64,000 bases of DNA from an uncultured bacterium (GCA_937960795.1 CALGPA010000002.1:30377-94376); one strand, 5' to 3'; positions 18,796-27,672 are shown, counted from the first letter of the stretch. The notes: generated by a model from the sequence alone, not told the origin. Made by a program: numbers and translations.

Positions 18796-19889
18796 CGCCC
18801 CAAAAGTCGCTTTGTGGCCAAAAACAGATTGATCTGGATCATGCCGGGATTCACATTCCCTTCCAGCTTGCTAGTAAAGCTATCTAAGAGCAGAAGATAA
18901 TCCGGGATCCTATCTGCAATGTCCTCGTGTGCCAATTCCCTAAGAAACTCAGCTTTATCCAGATTTGTGATCGCTTCCTCACCAAAATTGATGATTGCCA
19001 GATCATTTGCGATGATGCCGACGTAGGAGATCAGGTCTCGCACTGCATCGGAGGCTTCTTTGTGGGAATTAATATGGTTCAGATAGTCCAGATCCTGCTT
19101 GTTATGAGCCATCTCCAATAGTGCAAACGCCTTATCGCGCGAGGAAGTACCGCTGTCTTGGACGATGCGTAGAGCAGTCTTCAGATTGCCTCCGCAGATT
19201 CGTGCTGCACTTTTTGCCAAGACAGAATCCACTTGATACTGATCGAAGATGATCTTTTGAATCACCGCTTGAGACAAAGGTTTAAAATACACCGGCTGGC
19301 ATCTTGAGATGATGGTGGGCAAGACTTTTGGCAATCTCTCTGTGGTAAGGATGATCAGAGTATTCGGCGGAGGCTCCTCCAAAGTCTTCAAAAAGGAATT
19401 TGCCGTTTGGACATTCATCATATCGGCGTTCTCGATGATCACGACCCGATACTGCCCTTCGTGGATGGAGAGCTCCAAGCGCTTGATGAGCAAGCTGATG
19501 CTTTCCTTCCTGATCTCTGTGGAACCGGAAAAGAAGAAGTCCTGCCAAGGGGATTCGATCTTGTTCTTGATATAAGCCTCATACTGCTTGAGGGCTTCAC
19601 TGTCCTTGATCTCTCCATCGGATGAAAGCTTTAGATTCACGGTGGGGAAGACGTAGTTAAAGTCAGGATGCTCAAAATGAAGGAATTTATGACAGGAAGA
19701 ACAGACACCGCAGGGGCGATATTGGCTGCTGGACAGGCAATTGACCGCCATGCCAAAATACAGGGCGGTCATAAACTTCCCCACTCCATCGCCTCCATGA
19801 AAGAGATATGCCGAAGCGATTCTTTCTTGATCAATTGCCTTTTGCAGCAAGTCCACGACCTGCTGCTGTCCTTTTATCTTGCGAAACAT
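18792..19889 (-). CDS. holB: DNA polymerase III delta' subunit
   Basis: 365 residues. AAA+ clamp-loader fold with a modified P-loop GGDGVGKFM (Phe replaces the usual Ser/Thr; delta' is often non-ATPase), a zinc module CLSSSQYRPCGVCSSC, VVIIENADMMNVQTANSFLKTLEEPP and the sensor-1 region IISRCQPVYF. It is part of the clamp loader at the replication fork. ATG 19889 immediately follows the TAG of the acetyltransferase gene, and its stop overlaps murJ by four bases. Confidence 0.93.
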   Translation of the reverse strand: MFRKIKGQQQVVDLLQKAIDQERIASAYLFHGGDGVGKFMTALYFGMAVNCLSSSQYRPCGVCSSCHKFLHFEHPDFNYVFPTVNLKLSSDGEIKDSEALKQYEAYIKNKIESPWQDFFFSGSTEIRKESISLLIKRLELSIHEGQYRVVIIENADMMNVQTANSFLKTLEEPPPNTLIILTTERLPKVLPTIISRCQPVYFKPLSQAVIQKIIFDQYQVDSVLAKSAARICGGNLKTALRIVQDSGTSSRDKAFALLEMAHNKQDLDYLNHINSHKEASDAVRDLISYVGIIANDLAIINFGEEAITNLDKAEFLRELAHEDIADRIPDYLLLLDSFTSKLEGNVNPGMIQINLFLATKRLLGR

Positions 19890-20495
19890 CTAGATGATCG
19901 TGATCTTGCTTCTGCCGGCTTCGTCGCTGATCGAATACTCAAAGGTCCTTTTGACATACGGACTGATAAAATCTTCTGCGAGCATATCGTAGATCAAGAC
20001 GTCATGATAATCACCAGCCATAAAGATGTAGTTACGGCGTTTTCCCACATATTGAAATCCCACTTTTTCATAGCTTCGAGTTGCACGTTTGTTATAGTCA
20101 ACCACTTCCAAGCTGATATTATTGAGATTCATGATGTTGAAGCCATAATCCAAGATCAATTTTGCTGCTTCAGTCCCGATGCCTTGATTCCAATAGGTCT
20201 TTTCACCGATAAAAATGCCAAACTGGGCATGACGATGAACTTCATTGACCAAGTGTAATCCGCAATTGCCGATTACCTTGTTGGTGTCTTTTTCCACAAT
20301 GGCAAAGATGACGCTGTTTGCCATGAGCTCTTGCAAAGCACTACGCTCTTTGTCTACATCAAAGACAACTGATGAAAACAGCATAAACTGGCCGATTTCA
20401 AGATCATTTACCCACTCAGTGTAGCGTTCTACATCACCCAAAGATACCGGGGATAGGTAGCATTTTTCTCCGACGAGCTTGCGAAAATACTTCAT
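19890..20495 (-). CDS. GNAT family N-acetyltransferase (RimJ/RimL-like)
   Basis: 201 residues. GNAT acetyl-CoA fold: AIVEKDTNKVIGNCGLHLV strand pair, motif A FGIFIGEKTYWNQGIGTEAAKLI (the Q/RxxGxG/A pyrophosphate loop is QGIGTEA), and the C-terminal YEKVGFQYVGKRR. Proteins of this subgroup acetylate amino groups of protein N-termini or small molecules; the substrate here is unknown. ATG 20495 has GAGGTAAAAC upstream. It heads the GNAT-holB-murJ-uvrC-AKR run. Confidence 0.9.
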   Translation of the reverse strand: MKYFRKLVGEKCYLSPVSLGDVERYTEWVNDLEIGQFMLFSSVVFDVDKERSALQELMANSVIFAIVEKDTNKVIGNCGLHLVNEVHRHAQFGIFIGEKTYWNQGIGTEAAKLILDYGFNIMNLNNISLEVVDYNKRATRSYEKVGFQYVGKRRNYIFMAGDYHDVLIYDMLAEDFISPYVKRTFEYSISDEAGRSKITII

Positions 20496-20551
20496 GTTTT
20501 ACCTCATAGATGTTTTACTTCACTTTGTATGTCGGCTGATTCTGTCAAGAA

Positions 20552-20650
20552 GATTGTGCTTGGAACCTTGATCCTGCCAACAGCACATGTTTGATTCCGG
20601 ATGAGGATATCCACTGACCAAAGATCTGTACTGTCTGCCAAAGCACAATC
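20552..20650. repeat. Inverted repeat pair in a divergent intergenic region
   Basis: GATTGTGCTTGG (20552-20563) is matched by CCAAAGCACAATC (20638-20650) on the other strand with one bulged base, enclosing about 74 bases. It lies between the divergent GNAT and lipoprotein genes. It could be a leader RNA structure or a tiny terminal-inverted-repeat element; no second copy was seen in the window. Confidence 0.45.
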
Positions 20651-20740
20651 ACAAGACCTGTTTTAATGAGCGGATCCCGCCAATATTTGCTGGAATGGAA
20701 CGATATATGCAAGCGGTATTACAAAAAGAAGGAGCTGATA

Positions 20741-21691
20741 ATGACAGTCTATAACCGCTTTGTTTTTATTGTGTTGTTTGTGTTTATCCTCTTGCAGGGA
20801 TGCAGAGATGGGGCAAAACAATCGACCTTTATAGAACCGCAATTGGTCAAGGATTACAATTTTAATCTGATCCATCAGTCATATGACAAGCTGCACAAAA
20901 ACCGTAGCTCACTATACAATAGCTATGCTTCTCCTCCGCTTGATGAGAATGGTGTGAATCTTCTTAGCTACAACGGCGCTGAACATTATCACCCGGTATA
21001 CCTCTGCCACAGGAGTCTGGAAGCTTTGAGCGACTATTACCTTAGCATGAACAACTTCTATCTCCAGCATGCCATCAAATGCATGGAAGCTCTGCGCTCG
21101 CGTGCAGTTCGAAAGGATGACATGATCTATTTCCCATACGATTTTGATTATAATGAAAGCAATGTGATCTTCTATACGGCCCCCTGGTTTTCAGGGATGG
21201 CGCAAGGCATGGCGTTATCTGCATACAGTAGGCTCTATCACTTCACAGATGAACCACTTTACGCGGCAGTGGCAGACTCCATTCTGAGAACGATGTCAGA
21301 TTTTGATGGTGAGTATGAGACGGTTTTGATTACCGATGAGTATTCACCATTTGTAGATGGAAGATACTATTGGGTAGACGAATATCCCCATTTCATCAAA
21401 CGCTATGTGCTCAATGGCTCCATCATCGGAGCTATGGGACTCTATGATCACTGGTGGGTCTTTGGTGATGATAGCTCAAAAAGTCTTTTTAGCAAAGAAC
21501 TCACCACCATCAAGGACAATGTGCTTTTATATCGCAATCCGGGCGGGATAAGTTTCTATGATCTATACACTAGATACCCTCATCCAAACTACCACCAAGT
21601 TCATCAAGATCTACTAAATTCCCTGACCGAGCTGACCGGAGATATGTTCTTTTCAGCAATATCAGAGCTGTTTTATATAGATCATCATTGA
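20741..21691 (+). CDS. Lipoprotein with D-glucuronyl C5-epimerase-like domain
   Basis: 316 residues from ATG 20741, which has AAGGAG eight bases upstream and opens straight into a lipoprotein signal (VYNRFVFIVLFVFILLQGC, lipobox LLQGC). The upstream in-frame ATG at 20666 lacks a ribosome site. The mature part, with HPVYLCHRSLEALSDYYLS, APWFSGMAQGMALSAYSRLY, YVLNGSIIGAMGLYDHWW and a tyrosine-rich tail, matches the alpha/alpha-barrel C-terminal domain of glucuronyl C5-epimerases. A membrane-anchored role on an acidic polysaccharide is plausible; the true substrate cannot be read from the sequence. Confidence 0.75.
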   Translation: MTVYNRFVFIVLFVFILLQGCRDGAKQSTFIEPQLVKDYNFNLIHQSYDKLHKNRSSLYNSYASPPLDENGVNLLSYNGAEHYHPVYLCHRSLEALSDYYLSMNNFYLQHAIKCMEALRSRAVRKDDMIYFPYDFDYNESNVIFYTAPWFSGMAQGMALSAYSRLYHFTDEPLYAAVADSILRTMSDFDGEYETVLITDEYSPFVDGRYYWVDEYPHFIKRYVLNGSIIGAMGLYDHWWVFGDDSSKSLFSKELTTIKDNVLLYRNPGGISFYDLYTRYPHPNYHQVHQDLLNSLTELTGDMFFSAISELFYIDHH

Positions 21692-21693
21692 TG

Positions 21694-21723
21694 TGATACA
21701 TAGCTCGGTCTACGGATGTATCA
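21694..21723 (+). terminator. Stem-loop after the lipoprotein gene
   Basis: Perfect 8-bp stem TGATACAT / ATGTATCA around a 14-base loop, starting two bases after the stop codon. No T-tract follows, so it is a weak or Rho-assisted terminator at best. Confidence 0.35.
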
Positions 21724-21807
21724 TGCCCACCAAGTGAGCATCAAATATTCTTTCGTCCTTAGCTTTCATGGTTTATACTGTCTATATATCGCAGATAGGA
21801 GATTATA

Positions 21808-22287
21808 ATGATCAAAATACAAGGTCTTCCGCAAGCATACAGCAAAGTTCACTTGCCATCCAAAGTCACAATGGCAGTGACACAAAAGCCTGATGGGAAC
21901 TACAATCTCATTACATTAGAGTGGTTTATGCGGACATCAATAGATCCGCCCATGTTTGCCATCTCTGTCGGACACACGCGCTACTCCCACGATTGCCTGA
22001 TGGATGTGCGCTATTTCAACTTAGTTTTTCCCGGCAAAGACCAAAAAGATCTGCTCAGCCTGGCAGGATCTCAAAGTGGAAGAGATATCGACAAGTTTAC
22101 TGCCGGAAAGGTAGAACATTTTCCTGGCAAACTCCGCAAACTTCCGATTCTCAAGAATGCCTCTGCCTGTTTTGAATGTGAGATAGTCACTCAGGTCAAG
22201 AGCGGAGATCACACTATATTTGTTGGCGAAGTGAAATACTCTTGGCTCAATGATGATGTGGATTTCTTTTTCTATCACAAGAAGTGA
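21808..22287 (+). CDS. Flavin reductase-like (FMN-binding split barrel) protein
   Basis: 159 residues with the flavin reductase-like pattern: an N-terminal strand VTMAVTQKPDGNYNLITLEW, then TSIDPPMFAISVGHTRYSHDCL (substrate/FMN-binding turn), then YFNLVFPGK and FECEIVTQVKSGDHTIFVGEV. Such proteins bind FMN and reduce it or serve as flavoredoxins in anaerobes. RBS ATAGGAGAT precedes ATG 21808. It stands alone, followed by a repeat-filled intergenic region and converging with the prepilin peptidase gene. Confidence 0.8.
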   Translation: MIKIQGLPQAYSKVHLPSKVTMAVTQKPDGNYNLITLEWFMRTSIDPPMFAISVGHTRYSHDCLMDVRYFNLVFPGKDQKDLLSLAGSQSGRDIDKFTAGKVEHFPGKLRKLPILKNASACFECEIVTQVKSGDHTIFVGEVKYSWLNDDVDFFFYHKK

Positions 22288-22314
22288 GAGTGACGGATTT
22301 CGCTCAAAATCAGC

Positions 22315-22417
22315 CCTCTAAATGCTTGCAAAATATGGGCTCCTCATGCCTCCCTCACCGGTCACTCACCGGTCGGGAGTGCAAGCGGTGAGAAAATAAG
22401 GACTTAGGCGATTTGCG
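22315..22417 (+). repeat. Dispersed repeat family A, copy 2
   Basis: Left flank CTCTAAATGCTTGCAAAATATGG, then CTCATGCC, CTCACCGGTCACTCACCGGTC, GTGCAAGCGGTGAG, AAAATAAGGACTTA and GGCGATTTGCG. The middle matches the copies at 8592, 32545 and 44862 nearly base for base. Confidence 0.88.
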
Positions 22418-22429
22418 GCTGCGCCGGCA

Positions 22430-22467
22430 ATCGAATTGAGAATTTAGAATTGAGGATGGAGAATTAA
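22430..22467 (+). repeat. AATTGAG-type simple repeat
   Basis: Imperfect short tandem: GAATTGAG, GAATTTAG, GAATTGAG, GATGGAG, GAATTAAG. It lies just downstream of family A copy 2; no function is suggested. Confidence 0.55.
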
Positions 22468-22661
22468 GGGGTAGTTTCGCAGGATGGATATGGTTTTGAA
22501 GTGCTGGAGTGCTGAGGTGCTCGAGTTACGGCTTATGAGTGCTGTAGGCATGCTATTTTAGATAGCATCGATGCTTCCTGTGGATTGCCTGAGTCCCGGC
22601 GAGACGCCACATGAATGCCCTCACCGCCTGTACATCACAATTGAGCGCTTGAAACCCACCC

Positions 22662-22759
22662 CTACAATAGTCATTCCGGAAAACGAAGCGAAGCGATCTG
22701 GGTCCCCGCAAAATTGAGCAGCAGTTTTGTGGGGCTAAGAAGTGTATCCGGAATCTATG
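22662..22759 (+). repeat. Family B hairpin repeat, copy 1 (with nested hairpin)
   Basis: Outer arms ATTCCGGA (22673-22680) and TCCGGAAT (22747-22754) flank GAAGCGAAGCGA. Compared with the copy at 32859, this one carries an extra segment holding its own hairpin, CCCCGCAAAA (22704-22713) / TTTTGTGGGG (22725-22734). The right flank ATCTAT is shared with copy 2. Confidence 0.75.
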
Positions 22760-22778
22760 CTCCTGCACTCTACAGGTA

Positions 22779-23540
22779 TCAGATCAAACTGACAAGGCTC
22801 AAGGCAGATTCTGCTCCCAAGAGCGACCAGAGAATGGTCGAAACAGCGATGAATGTGCCAAAGGCAAATCCCTGATCTTTGTTGCGTACAAAGATCACAA
22901 AGTAGATGATGCCGAGCACAGCTGCAAAAAGGACCACATATGGCATGCTGAGCAAGCCAAAGAATGCTGCGATCCCGCTGAGCAGCCAGATGTCTCCTCC
23001 GCCCAAGCCGTCTGATTTGCGGGCAAGGCGATAGGCATATGCCAAAAACAGCAGAAAGCAGAAAAGAATCACAGCAGCCATAAGGGAATTCGTGATCCCG
23101 ACATCATTTCCGGGAATGAGAGCAAAGATGAAGCCAATCGGGATCAGCGGGATGGACAATTTGTGGGGGATGATTTGATGAAAAGCATCAATGAAGAAGA
23201 TCGGGATCATCACCATGCAGAGTATGGCATATTTGAAAAAGAGCATGTTCATAAGCCCATACTGCAGGAAAAGACCGATCAAGATCAGAGGCGTGATGAT
23301 CTCCACCAGAAGGTGATGCCAGTGAATCTTGGCACCACAAAACTTGCATTTTCCACCCAAGATAATGTAGCTAAGAATCGGGATATTCAGATATGGCGGG
23401 ATGGCCTTGCCACAATCTCCACAATGAGATGCCGGGAAGACGATAGATTCTTTGCGGGGAAGTCTGTAGATGAGGACATTAAAAAAGCTGCCCAAAGCGG
23501 CGCCAAGGACAGCCAGGAGAATGATTACTATGCTAGTCAA
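22779..23540 (-). CDS. Prepilin peptidase (type IV leader peptidase, A24 family)
   Basis: 253 residues, multi-spanning. It has the N-terminal methylase-like domain with its zinc cysteines (CGDC and CKFC), and both catalytic aspartate motifs of family A24: FFIDAFHQIIPHKLS and the GGGDI motif in GLGGGDIWLL. It cleaves and N-methylates type IV pilin-like precursors at the inner membrane. It begins with TTG at 23540: an in-frame TAA lies two codons upstream and AGGAG about 12 bases upstream overlaps the stop of the preceding gene. No pilin or assembly gene is adjacent, so its substrates lie elsewhere. Confidence 0.92.
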   Translation of the reverse strand: MTSIVIILLAVLGAALGSFFNVLIYRLPRKESIVFPASHCGDCGKAIPPYLNIPILSYIILGGKCKFCGAKIHWHHLLVEIITPLILIGLFLQYGLMNMLFFKYAILCMVMIPIFFIDAFHQIIPHKLSIPLIPIGFIFALIPGNDVGITNSLMAAVILFCFLLFLAYAYRLARKSDGLGGGDIWLLSGIAAFFGLLSMPYVVLFAAVLGIIYFVIFVRNKDQGFAFGTFIAVSTILWSLLGAESALSLVSLI

Positions 23541-23555
23541 GATTTAGCTTGCTCC

Positions 23556-23984
23556 TTACCACTTTTGATACCAAGGATTTGACGGACGCATCATGCCTTG
23601 ACTCATGTGAAACTCGATGGTCATGGAATCGCTTGGGCGATATCTCAGCGAAAACTCCGGCAAGACCTTGCTGTCGTTGTCGTCATTGAAACTAAAGTCA
23701 TTTCTGGTGTTCATGGAACCGAAATTGACAAAATTCAGATCCAGATCAAGCTCCAGCTTTGGACTAAATCGGAAGTTCATATGGTTTGTATATCTGGAGA
23801 GGTAATAGCCGGATCCGGTAGAGCTTGTCCCGGCCTCAAAACCCATGGAATGGGACATATCGAGGTTGGAAAGAGCAGAGCTCTGTAGGGAAAACGGATT
23901 AAAATCCGGCCGCGGTATATCATACTGGGCCAATAGCGGTATCGTGGCCAAGATCATTATTGTAGCAATTATCAGATTCTTCAT
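23556..23984 (-). CDS. Small exported protein of unknown function
   Basis: 142 residues with a clear signal peptide (MKNLIIATIMILATIPLLAQ). The mature part has amphipathic strand-like runs (HMNFRFSPKLELDLDLNFV, PEFSLRYRPSDSMTIEFHM), suggesting a small outer-membrane or beta-rich periplasmic protein. I do not recognise the family. Its TAA stop overlaps the ribosome site of the prepilin peptidase gene, so the two are probably co-transcribed from the promoter at 24014-24042, hinting at a surface-related role. Confidence 0.7.
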   Translation of the reverse strand: MKNLIIATIMILATIPLLAQYDIPRPDFNPFSLQSSALSNLDMSHSMGFEAGTSSTGSGYYLSRYTNHMNFRFSPKLELDLDLNFVNFGSMNTRNDFSFNDDNDSKVLPEFSLRYRPSDSMTIEFHMSQGMMRPSNPWYQKW

Positions 23985-24013
23985 TGGATACTCCTTAGAA
24001 GCTTTCTAATTAC

Positions 24014-24042
24014 AAGATATAGCGCGGCCGCAATCTCGTCAA
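24014..24042 (-). promoter_or_regulatory. Candidate sigma-70 promoter for the exported protein/prepilin peptidase pair
   Basis: Minus strand TTGACG (24042-24037), 17-base spacer, TATCTT (24019-24014), about 30 bases before the start of the small exported protein. The -35 overlaps the last codons of the aminotransferase gene. The same TATCTT -10 form occurs at the htpG promoter. Confidence 0.5.
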
Positions 24043-25256
24043 GCATAAAAGTCAGAGATTATCTTGCCCAGACTTTTGATGCCTTGATCTATCTGTTCCG
24101 GCGTGGCAAATGAGAAGTTTAGCCTGAGGCAATTGAACTTTTCTTTGCCGATCGGATAGAATTTGCTGCCGGGGATAAAGCTGATTTTCTCAGCTTTGGC
24201 AAGCTCAAACAGCTCGTCCGCGGACATATCTTCAGGAAGCCAGACCCACGTGAAGATTCCACCTTCGGGCTTTGTGTATTGCACATAGGAAGGTAGATAG
24301 CGGGACATGGCTGTCAGCATCGCATCAAGATATGGGGCATAGAAGCCGCAAATATGTTCCAGATGAGGCTCCATGTGACCTTCAGAGATGAATCTTGCCG
24401 CTACTCTTTGGGAGACATTGTCCGGGGCGATATTTATCTTTTGTTGCCAAGAGCACATGCGCTCGATCAATTTGGGACTACCTTTGGCATAGGCAAGGCG
24501 CATGCCCGGACCGAGGATCTTGGAAAAAGATACGATCTCGGTGACTATCTCAGTATTTTGAAACTCATCATGGGCAATTCTAAACAAACTGGGCAAGGCG
24601 GTTCCGGAAAATCTCAAACGAGAATAGGGGTTATCCTCCAAAATGGGGATCTGCATGCCTAGGGCATACTCGACCAATGCCTTGCGGCGCTCATAAGTCA
24701 TGGTAATGCCGCTGGGATTGTGGAAATCAGGGATTGTGTAGATAAACTTAACCTTTTTCCCTTCAGATCTGACTTTGTCGACAGCTTTCTGCAATCCTGC
24801 CAGATCCATTCCTTCACGATCAAGCTCGACAGTGACGAGCTCTGCTCCGATGGCATCAAAGGCTACCAAAGATCCCAAAAAGCTGGGTGCTTCGCAGATG
24901 ATTACATCACCTTCTTCCACCAAACATTGGGTCATGTAGAATATAGCATTTGTGGCTCCAGCGGTTATGAGAATCTGCTCATGGGGCAGAGAATATCCTT
25001 CCCATTTGAGCAATTCTTCCTTGAGCAGGGGATCGCCTTCACTGGCTCCATATTGCAGGACGCCGTCGCCTTCATTGGCAACAACCTCTGCATAGAGCCT
25101 GCTGAGTGTTTCCCGCGGGAAAGTCTTGGGCGAGGGGAATCCTCCTGCGAATGAGATCAATCCCGGAATATTGCGTGTGCTGGCTACCAGCTCGCGGATC
25201 ATCGAAGACTTCATGTTCCTCGTTGCCTGAGTCAGTTTTTCACTAATCATCATCAT
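24039..25256 (-). CDS. PLP-dependent aminotransferase (2-aminoadipate/kynurenine aminotransferase type)
   Basis: 405 residues. Fold type I aminotransferase of the LysN/KAT II subgroup: GLISFAGGFPSPKTFP at the N-terminus, LQYGASEGDPLLKEEL, ITAGATNAIFYMTQCLVEEGDVI, PDFHNPSGITMTYERRKAL, EDNPYSRLRF and the PLP lysine in SFSKILGPGMRLAYAKGS. It likely transaminates branched-chain, aromatic or 2-aminoadipate-type substrates. Three consecutive ATG codons open the frame; the third (25250) has the best spacing from AAGGAA. Confidence 0.9.
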   Translation of the reverse strand: MMMISEKLTQATRNMKSSMIRELVASTRNIPGLISFAGGFPSPKTFPRETLSRLYAEVVANEGDGVLQYGASEGDPLLKEELLKWEGYSLPHEQILITAGATNAIFYMTQCLVEEGDVIICEAPSFLGSLVAFDAIGAELVTVELDREGMDLAGLQKAVDKVRSEGKKVKFIYTIPDFHNPSGITMTYERRKALVEYALGMQIPILEDNPYSRLRFSGTALPSLFRIAHDEFQNTEIVTEIVSFSKILGPGMRLAYAKGSPKLIERMCSWQQKINIAPDNVSQRVAARFISEGHMEPHLEHICGFYAPYLDAMLTAMSRYLPSYVQYTKPEGGIFTWVWLPEDMSADELFELAKAEKISFIPGSKFYPIGKEKFNCLRLNFSFATPEQIDQGIKSLGKIISDFYA

Positions 25257-25312
25257 TTCCTTTTATCTTCTATATTTATTAAAATCATTCATGACATTCA
25301 GAGGGCGGGATC

Positions 25313-25355
25313 AAAATGAAAAATGAGCTCATGCCCATCATAAAATGGGCATGAG
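25313..25355 (-). terminator. Rho-independent terminator of asnS
   Basis: Perfect 11-bp stem CTCATGCCCAT / ATGGGCATGAG (25328-25338 and 25345-25355) with a 6-base loop, 12 bases past the asnS stop. On the minus strand it is followed by CTCATTTTTCATTTTG, a T-rich tail. Confidence 0.75.
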
Positions 25356-25366
25356 ACGAGATTTGC

Positions 25367-26662
25367 TTATGGATAGATCCGATAAATCATCCTTGGGAAT
25401 GGAATGGTTTCACGGATGTGATGAATGCCGCTCATCCAGGTGACCAAACGCTCTAGCCCGATGCCGAAACCACTGTGGGGCACAGAGCCGTATTTGCGCA
25501 GATCCAGATACCATTGATAGGCTTTAATATCCATCTTTTCAGCCTGCATACGAGCAAGTAAGAGATCGTGATCATCTTCACGCTGGCTTCCGCCAATGAT
25601 CTCGCCAAAGCCTTCCGGGGCGATTAAATCGTTGCCCAGGACATAGTCTTCATTGTCCGGATCACGCTTCATATAGAATGCTTTGATCTCTTTTGGCCAT
25701 TTTTCGATGAAGACCGGCACGGGGGATCCTTCGGTGATCAGGGCTTCGTCTTGAGCTCCCAGATCGCTGTCGTGATCTATCTCGCTGCCTTTGGATCTGA
25801 GATACTCAATCGCTTCAAAATGAGTCATGCGCTTAAAGGGTGCGTCAGATGCTTTCAGAGCCTCTTTGTCGCGCTCGAGAACGTCAAGCTCGTGGTCGCA
25901 CTTAGACAGCACAGTGCGAATCACGTGGCGGATCAGTCCTTCTTGGATCTGCATGTTTTCATCATGCTCGACAAATGCGGCTTCCGCGTCCATCATCCAA
26001 AACTCTGTCAGATGTTTGCGAGTCTTGGAGCGCTCTGCTCGAAACACCGGACCAAAGTCATAGACTCTGCCCAGGCTCATGATCCCGGTTTCCAGATACA
26101 ATTGTCCGGATTGTGATAGGTATGCCATGCCTTCATCAAAGTATTCTACCTCAAAGAGGGTGGTAGTACCTTCACATGCATTAGGCGTGAGGATTGGGGA
26201 GTCAAAACGGAAGAAATGATTCTCATTCAGATAATCACTGATAGCTTTGTAAACTGTATGGCGGATGCGCATGATCGCCCATTGCTTGGGTGAGCGCAGC
26301 CAAAGATGGCGGTTTGACAAGAGAAAATCCGGGCCGTGTTCTTTTTTGCTGATGGGATAGTCTTCTGAGATCTGAATTGCTTGTATTGCAGTGACATCAA
26401 GCTCAAATTCGCCGGTTTTTTTTTGGTGTTCTTTGGGAATCCCTGTGATAATGAGGCTGGATTCCAAGCTGAGGCGTTTGGCATCCTCAAAAGCTTCTTC
26501 TCCCAAAGCCGGCTTGAATGCTACTGCTTGAATAGAGCCGGTGCCATCACGAAAGATGATGAAGAGCAGTTTTCCACTGCTACGGATGTTGCGAACCCAG
26601 CCTTTGAGCCGGATCTCTTGACCCAGATGGGCAGAAATGTCTTTTACAAATACATCTTGCAT
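25367..26662 (-). CDS. asnS: Asparaginyl-tRNA synthetase
   Basis: 431 residues, the usual AsnS length. N-terminal OB-fold anticodon-binding domain (IRLKGWVRNIRSSGKLLFII), then the class II core with motif 2 FGPVFRAERSKTRKHLTEFWMMD and motif 3 GFGIGLERLVTWM. The residues FGEIIGGSQREDD also fit AsnS and separate it from AspRS. It charges tRNA-Asn directly. ATG 26662 follows the stop of the oxidoreductase gene without a gap, so the pair is co-transcribed; a terminator follows. Confidence 0.95.
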   Translation of the reverse strand: MQDVFVKDISAHLGQEIRLKGWVRNIRSSGKLLFIIFRDGTGSIQAVAFKPALGEEAFEDAKRLSLESSLIITGIPKEHQKKTGEFELDVTAIQAIQISEDYPISKKEHGPDFLLSNRHLWLRSPKQWAIMRIRHTVYKAISDYLNENHFFRFDSPILTPNACEGTTTLFEVEYFDEGMAYLSQSGQLYLETGIMSLGRVYDFGPVFRAERSKTRKHLTEFWMMDAEAAFVEHDENMQIQEGLIRHVIRTVLSKCDHELDVLERDKEALKASDAPFKRMTHFEAIEYLRSKGSEIDHDSDLGAQDEALITEGSPVPVFIEKWPKEIKAFYMKRDPDNEDYVLGNDLIAPEGFGEIIGGSQREDDHDLLLARMQAEKMDIKAYQWYLDLRKYGSVPHSGFGIGLERLVTWMSGIHHIRETIPFPRMIYRIYP

Positions 26663-27664
26663 TTATCTTACCTTGTCTTTGTTTATTTTGAGCTGTTCAT
26701 TGATGATATTGATGATGCGCATTGCTACTTCCAGTGCTTTGGTGCCATCGTGTCCATCCACTATCGGACGGGTGTCGTTTACTATGCAGTCCACCCAAGA
26801 TTGCAGCTCCATTGATAGAGCATCTGTAGGACTCTGTGAGCAGTCGTGGATGCTCTGGTCTACTAGTTTCTCGGGATCAATATCCGTGGCTCCCATCATG
26901 ATCTTGGGAAGATAGAGCATCACCTTCGGGCTCTTCTTGACCACTTTTGCTTCCTTGCTTTGGAAATCAAGACTGATATAGCTGTCTTTTTGAAAGAAGC
27001 GGATTTTACGCTCCAGCTTCAGGGAAACACGGGAACTTGTCACATTGGCAATCGCTCCATTTTCAAACTCAAGACGAGCATTGGCAATATCGATGCTGGA
27101 AGTAAAAAGTCCGATCCCACTGGCATGAATATCCTTAATCGGGCTGTTAATAAAGCTCAGGATGAGGTCGATATCATGGATCATGACATCCAAGACCACC
27201 GGAACGTCCGTGCCGCGTTTGTGAAAGGTTGATATGCGAGTAGACTCGATAAAGAGCGGATCTTTGATCTCTTTTTCTACTTTCATGATCACTGGGTTGA
27301 ATCTCTCAATATGTCCTACCTGGATCTTGAGCTTTTTCTTTTCTGCCAGCTCAAGAAGCTCGTATGCTTCATCAAGCTTACCGGTGATGGGCTTCTCTAA
27401 AAAGATGTGTTTTCCGGCAATGAGAGCTTGTTCGGCAAGCGCATAATGAGCGGTAGTGGTGGCAGCAATATCGACGGCGTCGCAGGCGTCAAGCAGCGCT
27501 TCATAGGAGTCATAACTCACAGTTTCCAGTTTGCCGGAAATCTCTTTGGCTCGCGCTTGGTCCCTATCAAAAATCCCAGCTAGGCTGGCATTGTGCATAC
27601 TCAGAAACTTTCGGGCATGATGCTGTCCCAGGTGCCCGACACCTACTACGCCGATCTTTAACAT
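26663..27664 (-). CDS. Gfo/Idh/MocA family NAD(P)-dependent oxidoreductase
   Basis: 333 residues. Rossmann dinucleotide site GVVGVGHLGQHHARKF at the N-terminus, the family motif IFLEKPITGKLDEA, and the catalytic-region histidines in VMIHDIDLILSF. Members oxidise or reduce sugars, inositols or nucleotide-sugar derivatives. Several relatives near sugar genes act on UDP-N-acetyl sugars, but nothing here fixes the substrate. It lies 8 bases downstream of the broken threonine dehydrogenase gene and directly before asnS. Confidence 0.88.
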   Translation of the reverse strand: MLKIGVVGVGHLGQHHARKFLSMHNASLAGIFDRDQARAKEISGKLETVSYDSYEALLDACDAVDIAATTTAHYALAEQALIAGKHIFLEKPITGKLDEAYELLELAEKKKLKIQVGHIERFNPVIMKVEKEIKDPLFIESTRISTFHKRGTDVPVVLDVMIHDIDLILSFINSPIKDIHASGIGLFTSSIDIANARLEFENGAIANVTSSRVSLKLERKIRFFQKDSYISLDFQSKEAKVVKKSPKVMLYLPKIMMGATDIDPEKLVDQSIHDCSQSPTDALSMELQSWVDCIVNDTRPIVDGHDGTKALEVAMRIINIINEQLKINKDKVR

Positions 27665-27672
27665 ATCTTGTC

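Larger units (their letters stand above)
22288..22778. other. 491-base convergent intergenic region filled with repeats
   Basis: No credible gene. It contains a family A dispersed repeat (22315-22417), an AATTGAG-rich simple stretch, short GTGCTGAG-like direct repeats (about 22500-22550), and a family B hairpin element (22662-22759) with a second hairpin inside it. The same classes of element recur in the 32416-33283 gap. Confidence 0.7.

Noticed and set aside
19668..20258. 196-codon + strand open frame
   Set aside because: Antisense to holB and the GNAT gene, both of which have strong family motifs.
23163..23582. 139-codon + strand open frame
   Set aside because: Antisense to the prepilin peptidase gene; lysine/aspartate-rich shadow without start signal.
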